A DNA stretch of 64,000 bases, taken from Halocaridina rubra (Eukaryota > Arthropoda > Malacostraca > Decapoda > Atyidae). The stretch covers positions 1 to 64,000 of the forward strand of contig JAXCGZ010013550.1 of the NCBI GenBank assembly GCA_037179515.1, in the 5' to 3' direction. This document shows, in pieces, positions 1-59,695 of this stretch (positions are counted from its first letter, which is position 1; every line of letters starts with the position of its first letter). The translations under genes and the position numbers were made by a program. Under the pieces are notes generated by a model. It searched no databases, was not told the DNA's origin, and was given only the letters and a program-made list of their open reading frames with translations.

Positions 1-233
1 CACAGCACTGTACATACAAAAATCAACGTATGAACATATAAAAATTAATTAAGACTGTATACTTTATGATTTATGTAGTAGTTCAGTGTCTAGAGCTTAA
101 GTACTGTACAATACTGCATATTTATATACTGTACAGTACGTTTTTTCCCAGAACACAACTTACATACAGTTCTACTTATGAACAGACTTCTGGAGCCTAT
201 CTCGTTCATAAGTTGGGGAGGTGTCTATATGGA
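1..233. mobile_element. MITE, truncated by window edge (copy 1 of 3)
   Basis: The segment is closely similar to 16409-16721 and 46709-47027. Shared features are the repeated tactgtacagtactg-like core, the cacaacttac...acttatgaacagacttctgga stretch and the end gtgtctatat. It lacks its left terminus, which would lie before position 1. It has no coding capacity. Confidence 0.6.
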
Positions 234-345
234 TTCGTTAAAGGTGTGCTGTGACTGCATTATTGATTGATACAGGCACTTTTTCAGAACTTTGTTTGTA
301 CTTCATCTCATCGAAATTTACTGAGTTGTAGTACTTACTTTCCAG

Positions 346-49475
<49,130 letters not shown>

Positions 49476-50771
49476 GTGTGATATTCCTTTTATTTATTTA
49501 TACATACATTGCAGGTCTGTTACCAAATTTTTATTCCTCTCCTTTAAAATTTGTATTTCGTGAAAGTCAAGAAAAGCATGCCCATGCTTCAGCAGACTTC
49601 AAAATGAAGCCAGTTTTTCCTGACACATCTTTCAAGCTTGGTATTGCACACTGACTTCATGTTTAAGTAAGTTATACATGACTGTGACTCAGGTCAAGTA
49701 GTATCTTGAATGCCGGTCACCTTTCTGGATGTCAAGAACTTTCCTGAATAGAGCCTCATGCATCATGTCTCTCCAGCTTCATATTAACATACCTCTGTTT
49801 GATACACAAGAAAATTTGTACAAATTTTCTTCATAATTTCTTTTAATAATCCTTCCTTTCAAAGTGGCCAAATCAGCTATGTTGTTTCTGTTGCTTACTC
49901 CCATTTCAACATTTAGTTTTTCCATTTATTTAACTCTTTTCTCACTTAGTAGAACCTATTCTTTATATTTAGATAAGAAAAAGATTATTTCCAACAACTT
50001 GAATTTCATCTCGTTTGGATTAGTGTCCAAAAGTTATCCCATAATACTGTGAAACTCTTGTATTTAAGGAGAGCTGTGTCATGGGCATATTTATCATCAG
50101 TAAAACTCAGGATCATGAAGAATCTATTCCACCACTGTTCTCACTTATTTAATGCTGTAATCACCAAGCTTACTCGGTTGACAGGCTTTTATACAGGGGA
50201 CACTACTGCCCTTTCCTTTTCATCCATAAGTTGTTTAGTGAAGGAATGCTTCACATAGTAATTTGATAACTTAGAATGACTTCACTTTAATTTATATTTA
50301 CTGCATATATTAGTTTTTTGCGTGCTTTACATTAACAGGTAAGAATACATAAAAAGTTAATTTTCACTATCTTTAAATATGATATTCTTTTCGGTCTTTA
50401 GTGAAAAGCATTTCATAATTCTAAAAGGAATACTTGTAATTTACTTTTGTATCAATATGCAAAATTTATTTTTTGTATTACTTTGTTTCCATTGATGATA
50501 TTACTTGTTGTATGACAATCCTTTTTGATGGGAAAGAAAGAAATATCTAATTCGATGGAGCTAAGGGCAATCAGTATCATTCACTTTGCCATTATTTTTT
50601 CTTGCCACAGAACAGTCCATGGCAAGGGTGAGGATAGGCAGTGTATGATTAGGCCCCATTGCATCCTTGTTTTTTTGTACATTTTTGGTTACCTCACTTA
50701 CCTCAACAAGATGTTTCATCATGTTTAAGAATACAGTAATTAATAATCTTAATATATACAGTATATATATA
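49476..50771. other. Intron after exon 16, nothing certain
   Basis: The frame of exon 16 remains open to about 49654 across a possible donor, so the first 180 bases could be coding in an alternative form. The rest is AT-rich and without motifs. Confidence 0.4.
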
Positions 50772-52216
50772 CACCTAGTTCTTAGAGTAACGCAAAGATA
50801 GGTTCTCAGAAGTGCCGTGTATTGTAATTTTTGCGTAATTTAACAAGTCATTTTCCATAAGAAACAATGATAATCGGCATAGATGCGTTCCACAACCGTC
50901 CATAGACACACTATACCAAAGATATAATATAAGTAAAACATATTTTAGAAGTGCATAATAAAGCAGAAAGACCTGTAGTTATTTATATTAACATGCAAAT
51001 AGTGTACAGTGTATTAGATATTCAGATTTACTGTACAATAAACAAATTAATGCACTCTATTATGCGGTTGGCAACAGGCATACACTGGGACGTGCATGTG
51101 GCGGTGAGCACGAGGATGCAAACGTTTTGCCGCCTCCATATCAGCTGATGCACCCTCGCATACTATTTCCCTATTGCAAGTTTCTTTGCTGTTTGTTCTT
51201 AATGCTTTTTTTCAATTCTCTTCATAATATTTGATTGCATTAAGTGGTAGAAAAGGAGGAGGATGCTGGAGAACGAACCTCTTACCGCAAATGTTTTGCC
51301 GCTTCCATATCAGCCGATGCTTATCACTATTCATGCACAATATCTTACTAATAAAATATTCATTTACTCACCCTATTTAGGGTTTATCTAATTTTCAAGA
51401 TTATAGTATTATTAATATTCCTTAGTTCTAAACATTATTCTATCTTCTTTACATATCGACCATGGTGCACGAAATCTTATTGAAGAATAAAATGGCGGGC
51501 TTACTCATCATAACGTAAACAAAAACAGCTGAGACAAAAAGAAAACTATACAATTCGTTACAAACGTATATCGTATGTACATGGGAAACTTAAATAAAAT
51601 ATGTATATTCCCTACATGCTATTTCCCTGACGATATTATATTGAAAGTTTGTTCTCAATGCTTTTTTAAAATTTTCTTCATAATATTCGATCGCATTAAG
51701 CGGTAGAAGAGGAGGAGGATGTGGGAGAACGAACCTCTATCTGCAAACAGTTTGCCACCTCCGTATCAGTTGAGGCACCCTCGTACGCTATTTCCCTGAC
51801 GATATTTTATCACAACTTTGTTTGCTGTTTGTTCTTAATGCTTTTTTTACATTATCTTCATAATATCTGATCGCATTAAGCGGTAGAAGAGGAGGAGGAT
51901 GCGGGAGAACGAATCTCTATCTGCAAACGTTTTGCCACTTTCGTATCAGCTGATACACCCTCGCACGCTATTTCCCTAACGATATTATATCGAATATTTG
52001 TTCTTAATGTTTTTTTTCAATTTTCTTCATAATATTCGATCGCATTAAGCGGTAGAAGAGGAGGAGGATGCGGGAGAACAAACCTCTATCCACAAACGTG
52101 TTACTGCGTCTGTATCAGCTGATGCACCCTCGCGCGCTATTTCCCTGATAATATTATATCGAAAGTTTGTTTGTTGTTGGTTCTTAATGCTCTTTTTCCA
52201 TTATCTTCATAATACA
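50772..52216. mobile_element. Dispersed repeat X, copy 2, with tandem array
   Basis: It begins cacctagttcttagagtaac after TA, like 40118. From about 51080 to 52216 it consists of diverged tandem units of about 170-180 bp, each with cattaagcggtagaagagga, gagaacgaacctctatctgc, gtatcagctgatgcaccctc and a cttcataatattcgatcg motif. Unit landmarks fall near 51255, 51710, 51890 and 52060. It ends at the left terminus of Tigger copy C. No protein was recognised. Confidence 0.6.
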
Positions 52217-52339
52217 CAGTGTTCCTTCCATTATCGCGATGGTTCGGTTCAGGGATCCGGCGCGAGAAAGGAAAATCGCGAAGTAGGATCAGCCTATATG
52301 TACATAGATATTTTAATTTATTTTTACGTTTACACTGTA

Positions 52340-53200
52340 TAAACCCTCATTGTACTGTTAACAAACCACCCTTTACTTCATAAATAACAGCATGCAACGT
52401 AAATTTATATGAAATTGATAGATAAAATTATGGTGAATGAAGTGGTAATTATATGACATACTCATGTACATAGGTATTTTACAATTATTTTTATGTTTAT
52501 GTACTGTATAAACCCTCCCTGCACTGTTAAAAAAACACCCTTTTCTTTATAAATAACAGCAAGCAACGTAAATTTTTATGAAAGTGATAGGAAAACTTAC
52601 CGTGAATGAGGTGATGATGACGTGACATACTCATATACATAGGTATTTTACAATTATTTTTACATTTACGTACTGTATAAACCCTCCCTGCACTGTTAAA
52701 AAAGCACCCTTTACTTTATAAATAACAGCATTTAACGTAAATTTATATGAAAGTGATAGGAAAACTTACCGTGAATGAGATGATGATGACGTGACATACT
52801 CATGTACATAGGTATTTTACAATTATTTTTACGTTTACGTACTGTATAAACCCTCCCTGCACTGTTAAAAAAACACCCTTTACTTTATAAATAACAGCAT
52901 GCAACGTAAATTTATATGAAAGTGGTAGATAAAATTACGGTGAATGAAGTACTAATTACATGACATACTCATGTACATAGGTATTTTACAATTATTTTTA
53001 TGTTTACATACTGTATAAACCCTCCCTGCACTGTTAAAAAAACACCCTTTACATTATAAATAACAGCATGCAACGTAAATTTACATGAAAGTGATAGATA
53101 AAATTACGGTGAATGAAGTGGTAATTACATGACATACTCGTGTACATAGGTATTTTACAATTATTATAAATAACAGCATGCAACGTAAATTTATATGTAC
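52340..53200. repeat. Tandem array, about 5 units of 165-170 bp
   Basis: The landmark gcactgttaaaaa recurs at 52521, 52689, 52859 and 53028, after a variant (gtactgttaacaaacc) near 52356. Units are the same as in Tigger copy B but slightly longer, with an added catgtacataggtattttac motif. Confidence 0.9.
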
Positions 53201-53419
53201 GTGATAGGTAAACTTACCGTGAATGAGGTGATGATGATCTTTCTTGACCCCGGAGGAAATTATTTCGCAGCCAATAAAAGCTTTACGGCTGCTTTTTGGG
53301 GGAGAAGAACATGGTAATGGGGAGTTGCTGTCGCTGTTTCTTCTTTTGTTGGAAGATGGTATGGTAAGGAATCATGGCATCGTCGAGAAAATTACAGAAG
53401 GTCACCAAACGAACCATAT

Positions 53420-56400
53420 TTTTTTTTTTTTTTTAAGAGTGTGACAACGGGACAGGCAGAAACTGCCCTCATCAACAAAGGCCCGGGCACGAGAAAATAC
53501 CAAGACGAAGGAAAAGAAAAAGGTTAAGGGCAAGGCAGAGATGAGGTAACGTCACACAAAGGAAAACGACAGACAGAAAAAAACAGTGAAAGTAAAGAGG
53601 ACCCAGAAATATGGAGGACTAGGCTCTGAGATGACTAGAGAGCTGCTTTTTGAAGGATGAAAGGTCATAAGAATTTGGAAAGACAGAAGGAGGAAGAGAG
53701 TTCCAGAGTCTGGAGGTAGATGGGAAGAAGCAGTCGCTGCACCGACCAATCCGCGAGCTACAAATCTCCACACAGTACCTGTGAGATGAGGTCGCTTGGC
53801 GAGTGTTATGTGGCCTCGGCAGTGGAGGAGGGATGCAACTCGCCAACTCATCAGAGCAGCGATGGAAGTAGTAGCGATAGAAAAGCGAAAGGGAAGATAC
53901 CTTACGGGGAAGAGAGAGAGAATCCAGGTTAGAAGTAAGAGAAGGATCATTAATGAGTCTGACTGCCTTAGATTCAACCCTATCAAGAAGATAAGTAAAG
54001 GAAGAAGCACCCCAGATGTGTGAGCAGTATTCTAAGCAGGGGCGGATAAGACCTTTGTAAATTTTAAGTAACTGCAATGAGGAAAAGTAATGACGAAAAC
54101 GAAACAAAACCCCCAATTTTTTGGATGAAGATTTAGAAATTTGGATTATGTGATTCCTCCAAGACAAGTTAGAGGCTATATGGATTCCTAATATATTGAT
54201 AAAGTTAAGAGGGTAAATTTCATTAGTTTCGAAGACAACAGGGTTATCAGGAGGAGAAGAAGATAAAGAGATAGCCAGAAACTGTGTCTGGAGGCATTGA
54301 ATTTAACTAAATTTTGAGTGCCCCATTCAGATACTCTCTGCAAATCGGAGTTAAGAGTAGAATAAATAGTGATACGAGATTGATTATGAGTAACAGATGA
54401 AGGTTGTGCAAAGGCATGAAGAAGAGAGGAAGATGGGGATTGTAGAAGATCATTGATGAAGAGAAGGTAGAGAGTAGGTGAAAGAACAGAGCCCTGTGGA
54501 ACACCACTGGAAACAGAGAAAGGGCTAGATGTCGCGCCATCAACAACTACAGATATAGAACGGTCAGTAAGAAAACTGGAAATCAGAGAACAGAAAGAAG
54601 GGGTAAAGCCATAGGCAGGGAGTTTGGCCAACAGAGCCTTGTGCCAGACTCTGTCAAAAGCCTTAGAGATATCAAGAGCAACGACAAAGGATTCCCCATA
54701 GTTCCTCAGAGAAGATGACCATACATGAGTAAGATAGGACAGGAGATCACCAGTGGATCTTGCCTTGTGGAAGCCGTACTGGTGATCGGAGATAAGTGAG
54801 TTAGATTCAAGGCGTTTCAAGAAGTGAGCATTAAGCAAAGTTTCGAAAACTTTAGCAATAGAAGAGGTTAGAGCAATAGGTCGGTAGTTAGAAGGAACAG
54901 AGCGGTCACCCTTCTTAGGAACAGGTTGAACTAGAGCATGCTTCCAAGATGAAGGATAGATACTGGTTGACAGAATGAGGCGAAAAAGACGGCAAAGCAC
55001 GGGAGCCATTTCATCTGCAGACTCCTTAAGGAACCTTGCAGGGATACCATCGGGACCAGATGCCTTGTTTGTCTTTAGCGAGCAAAGAACCTTATGAACT
55101 TTGCGTGAAGAAAGGATAAGGGAGGGCATAGGGTTAGAGAGGGGAAAAGACTGAGGAACAGGTGCACTGGAATCGTTGATAGAAGAGTTGGCAGAAAAAT
55201 GAGAGCCAAAGAGAGTGGCTTTGTCAGTGGGAGAGCAAGGTATAGAACCATCAGAACGAATGAGAGGGGGAAAGCTAGAGTTACAGAAGTTTTTGGAGAG
55301 GTTTTTGGCTAAGGACCAGAAGCATTTGTCAGTGGGAGAGGAGTTAAGGTCATCAACTTTCCTTCTTATAAAGGAAGCCTTAGACCTTCGAATCTCAGCT
55401 GTACAGCGATTCCTAGCTATAATAAAAGCAGAGCGAGTTAAATCTGAAGAAGAGGCTTGGTAAGATCGGTGAGCCTGATTCCTAGCCTGGATAGCCATGG
55501 AGCAGGCACTGTCAAACCAAGGTTTAGGTGGAGAGAAAGTTTTTGTAGAGGAGGGGATGTACGCCTCCATTCCCGCGGTCACGATCTCGGCAACTTTTAC
55601 AGCTACCCGATCAGGGTTGCGGGACCGAAAGCAGTAGTCATCCCATGGAAAGTCAAAGAGAAAGTTACACAAATTTTCATGTTGGGTACGCTCGAAGTGC
55701 CAAAGGCGGCGTTGAGTAGGAGGGATTGGTGGTGGGGGAGCGAAAATGGAAGAGACAGAGATCATAGAGTGGTCAGATTTACCAAGAGGGGAAAGCACAG
55801 AATAAGAGTAGTTTGAAGGGTTAGAAGTAAAAAATAGGTCAAGAGTGTTTGCAGCATGTTCATGACGATCAGGAACGCGAGTAGGATGTTTGATAATTTG
55901 CTCCAGATCGTGAGTAATAGAGAAAGCAAGGGCCTCGCTTCCTCCCACATCAGTGTGAGAAGAATGAAGCCACTCACTGTGGTGTACATTGAAGTCTCCA
56001 ATGTAGAGAACTTCGGCATGTGGGTGAGAAGATAGCAAGGACTCATGGCATGAAGAGAGATATTCAAAGAAAGACACAAACACGGTGGAGTTTGGAGAAC
56101 AGTAGCAGAAGCAAAGGATGATAGTGGTAGTGGAGAGATAGACTTTTAGCCAAAGAACATCAAAGCCAGGAGAGTCAAGGTCCATGAGCCTCACAGTAGG
56201 AGTGTTATTGTTGCAGTATGCACAGACCCCACCTTTGGAACGAAAACGAGTATACAGATTATAGTGGGAGATTTGGAAAGGGTCAGTGGAAGCATGTATA
56301 GACAACTGGGTTTCAGATAGGAGAAGGAGGTTAGGGAGGAGAGTGCCCAAGTGCTGTTCCACAGACGAAAGATTAGAGTTCAGCCCACGAATGTTTGAAT

Positions 56401-56851
56401 AGTGAAGAGTGAAAGAAGCAGATCTATTGGGAGGTGCAAGGTTAAGAGCAGAACCATTACTACCACCAGGCGTGTCTGCCCTCAAGCCGATGGTGGAGTC
56501 AACACGATCCCCGGAGATTCTTCGCACCCCACTATGCTGGGTACTGGGGGCCATTAGTTGTGAACCTTCCATAAATAATGACAAAATGTGAGGAAAAGGA
56601 AAGTAAAAGAGACAGATGTGCAGAATGTTGTGACTTGTCAAATGTAATGGAATATCAAGAGATGTGTAATGAATATGCCAGAATATTTAGTGTAGATGTA
56701 GGCATGAGGAAAGAACCGTCCTGAAGGAAGACTCAACCTGGAACTGTCTGGACCAGTCCTAATTGCATCCTAATACCTTCAGTCGTAGTCTTTCATTGGG
56801 CGGTTGGTGCCATGGCCAACCTACTAATCATAGGCCAACCTACTAATCATA
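53420..56851 (-). mobile_element. Jockey-like LINE, nearly full length
   Basis: On the minus strand it starts at about 56851, encodes endonuclease and reverse transcriptase, and ends with the family tail (gcctgtcccgttgtcacac) and a poly-A, seen as T18 at 53419-53436. It interrupts the transposase of Tigger copy C: ccatatt lies left of the poly-T and catatt right of the 5' end, a short imperfect target duplication. At its 5' end the 19-mer ggccaacctactaatcata is repeated in tandem (56814-56832, 56833-56851). No separate ORF1 was found. Confidence 0.9.
53619..56641 (-). pseudogene. LINE endonuclease-reverse transcriptase, disabled
   Basis: The main frame (54188-56641) has 817 codons. The endonuclease lies at about residues 74-300 (FTLHYSNIRGLNSNLSSVEQ, LLLSETQLS, YIGDFNVHHSEWL, KSDHSMISVS). 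The RT follows with VPKKGDRSVPSNYRPIALTS, QYGFHKARSTGDLLSYL, FVVALDISKAFDRVWHKAL and SSGVPQGSVLSPTLYLLFIN. At about residue 744 (54410) the FADD box is absent because of a 39-bp in-frame deletion relative to the copy at 2865-4515, so the RT should be inactive. A 1-bp deletion near 54290 then shifts the frame. The rest of the C-terminus continues at 53619-54167 (KKLGVLFRFRHYFSSLQLLK, CLEYCSHIWGAS, RLWNSLPPSVFPNSYDLSSF). The clade (jockey or CR1) is uncertain. Confidence 0.88.
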
Positions 56852-58488
56852 TTATCGTCATATTCCTGCGAGAGTTGTTGGGCTGCTTTCACATATTGAT
56901 ATATGGTTGCCAGACGTTCGAGTGTAAGGCCAGGTCCTTCAATTTCATCGTGCGTTTCCTGAAGTTCTTCCTCTTCTTCGCTCGCTGATTTCGTCATTTC
57001 TTCCAAGTATTCATCACTCAAAGGCTGCGAGTGGCAGTCAATCAGTTCATTCACATCTTCCTGAGTCATATCTTTAAAGCCTTCTCCACCTAGCAATGCA
57101 GCCAACTTCACAGCTTTCGCACTTGCCGACTTCTGCACTTCGTCAGGAGCAAATCCCTTGTAGTCGTGGATGACTTCGGGCCACAATTTCTTCCAGCTGG
57201 CATTGATTGTGGCCGACTTCATCTCTTTGATTGCATTCTGAATATTTTGAAGGCATGTGGCAATCGTGTAATTACGCCAGTATGTCTTCATTGAGAAGTC
57301 TTTGTCCGAATCCATGGACTCAACCAGGTTTGCCAGGGCATTTTGTGTGTAGAGGGCCTTGAACGCACGAATAACGCCTTGATCCATAGGCTGAATCAGT
57401 GACGTCATATTTGGTGGCAGGAACTCGACTTGAACACCGTTATATTTGTGATTAGTTGCGTGGCCACCAGCATTATCCATCAAAAGATGGACTTTAAATT
57501 CAAGGCCTTTTTCCGCAAGATAAAGTTTTACCTGAGGGATAAAGCATTGGTGAAACCTGTCCGATGTGAGGCTTTTCATGATCCAGGCCTTAGGGTTATG
57601 CATCCAATACACTGGCAGCAGATTCTTATTCTTGTTCTTCAAAACCCTAGGGTTCTTTGACTTGTAGATAAGCCCGGGCTTTAACATGAAGCCCGCAGCA
57701 TTCCCGCACATGATGAGGGTAACGCGATCTTTGTGCGCTTTAAATTCCGGGGCTTTAGCTTCTTCTTTGAACAGAAAAGTGCAAGATGGCATTCTCTTCC
57801 AAAATAAGCCAGTCTCATCCATGTTGAAGACTTGCTCAGGAACATATTCCCCCTCGGTGATTATTTTCTTGAAGTCGTTCTTGACGTAATTTTCTGCGGC
57901 AGCTGTATCTGCAGAGGCAGCTTCGCCATGCACTGAAATGCTTTTTAGGCCATAGCGTTTTTGAAATTTGAGGAACCATCCCTTGCTAGCAACGAACGGT
58001 TGTATCCTCAGTGGAGAATCGCTGGAGGGTCCTGGTTGTGGGTCGTCGATATCTTCTTCTCTCCTCTCCTCCCCTCCACGGTCGCCACTGTCGTCGACAG
58101 GTTCGTTTGTAGCAACTGTATCGTACAGCTTCTTCGCTTTTGTTTGTATGATATTGGTGTCTAAGCTGATGTTTTTCTTTCTGCAATCAGCAATCCATAG
58201 GGCCAAAGCAGCTTCCATCCGCACTACTGCCTTATTGCGGGATGTTACGACCCTCTTCGCTGATTTATCAAAAGGAATGCTCGCTGTTTTCCTGATCTTT
58301 GCCTCGTCCTTTTTGATGTAGCGAACAGTAGATTCATTGAGGCCAAAATATTGGCCGACATCTGTGAACCTTTTTCCTTCTTTCAACATATCTAAGAGTT
58401 TCACCTTATCTACTATGGTTAACATCCTCCTTTGCCGCTTAGGCTGACTACCAGAAGCCTTAGAGGGTGAAGGACGTTTGGGATGTAT
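56850..58488 (-). pseudogene. Tigger transposase, copy C (start lost, split)
   Basis: An open frame of 533 codons begins at an internal Met (58425). Relative to copies B and F, the ancestral start at 58488 reads ATA, so the first 21 codons lack an initiator. Domains: Psq-type helix-turn-helix (residues 5-40, QYFGLNESTVRYIKKDEAK), CENP-B/Tc5-type DNA-binding domain (about 65-165, WFLKFQKRYGLK), and DDE core with Asp203 (FNMDETG), Asp317 (LLMDNAGGH) and Asp348 (IQPMDQGVIRAF), a DD30D spacing. An acidic region (SASEEEEELQE) follows. The end of the gene was displaced by the LINE; codons after about 520 read into LINE leader sequence, and the true C-terminus is at 53240-53420. Confidence 0.9.
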
Positions 58489-58734
58489 TGGAAAGGTTAA
58501 ATTACGCGTGAAAACACAATCTTAAGCAAAACGTATTAATAAGCACAACGAGAACGGCGCACACGTGAGTTAGACTGAATGAGTGAGCCGGGACATTGGA
58601 AAATGGTGGGAAAAGCAAACTGCAATGAAAAAGCCAATCAGACCCCATTATACAGAACATACAGAAAAACAATTCTGTGATTCGTCATCTCCCTACCTTT
58701 CAGCCAATAGCATTCCATGGACTATCTCACGTAG

Positions 58735-59400
58735 GTGAGAGCCTTTTCGTTTTCTGAAACGCTGTAGCAGTATCGTATTTTACATGGTGCAATACTGTTA
58801 GTATTTATGTTTTTTATTATTTTTTACTGTTTTATTAGCCTTAGGCTAGGAAATACTTGTTTTATCAATAAAATAATGAAAATTTTAATACTCACTAGGT
58901 CACGTAGGTGAGAGCCTTTGCGTTTTCCAAAACGTGATACCGGTATCGTATTTTACATGGTGCAATACTGTTAGTACTGTATTTATGTTTTTTACTATTT
59001 TTTGCTGTTTTATTATTCTTAGGCTAGGAAATACTTGTTTTATTAATAAAATAATGAAAATTTTAATATTCACTAGGTCACGTAGGTGAGAGCCTTTGCG
59101 TTTTCCGAAACGCTGATACCGGTATCGTATTTTACGTGGTGCAATACTGTTAGTATTTATGTTTTTTACTATTTTTTACTGTTTTATTATTCTTAGGCTA
59201 AGAAATACGTGTTTTTATCAATAAAATCATGAAACTACTGGAAATTTTAATATACAGTATATGCTAGCTCACTTAGGTGCGCCCCAATACATTGTACGCT
59301 ATCGGACACTATTTGACATGATGCAATACCCTGTACTGTGAGTTATATATCTAAATTTATGTTTTTTACTATTTTTTACTGTTTTATTATTCGTAGGCTG
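58735..59400. repeat. Subterminal tandem array with 12-bp palindromes
   Basis: Three to four units of about 175-180 bp, each with a ttttccgaaacg-like motif. Perfect palindromes gataccggtatc lie at 58936-58947 and 59115-59126. Same block as 28375-29040. Confidence 0.88.
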
Positions 59401-59598
59401 GGAAATAAATTTTTTTTTATCAATTAAATAATGAAATTTGTTTTTTTCAATAAAAAAAATGAAAATACTGAAAATCTTTATTTTTTCAATATTTTAATAC
59501 TTTTGCATATACCTAAAAAATAAAATATTAATTTGTCAAAAAGAAAACCATGGTACAGTGAAAACGTGAGCCAAGAAACGCGATCCAGCGAGGGATCA

Positions 59599-59601
<3 letters not shown>

Positions 59602-59690
<89 letters not shown>
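59602..59690. repeat. (TA)n microsatellite, about 89 bp
   Basis: Alternating TA between two Tigger copies in opposite orientation (C and F). Confidence 0.97.

Positions 59691-59693
<3 letters not shown>

Positions 59694-59695
<2 letters not shown>

Larger units (their letters stand above)
52217..59601 (-). mobile_element. Tigger family 1, copy C, split by a LINE
   Basis: The left end is cagtgttccttccattatcg and the right end the complement of cgatccagcgagggatcactg. The right flank is TA in a (TA)n tract; the left flank reads CA, so one side of the duplication is mutated. It has a left array of about 165-170-bp units (52340-53200), the transposase 3' end (53240-53420), a 3.4-kb LINE, the rest of the transposase (56850-58488) and a right array (58735-59400). 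Without the LINE it would be about 4 kb, close to copy B. Confidence 0.9.

Noticed and set aside
55215..55816. Plus-strand frames across the LINE (55215-55463 and 55457-55816)
   Set aside because: They are antisense shadows of the LINE endonuclease and RT.
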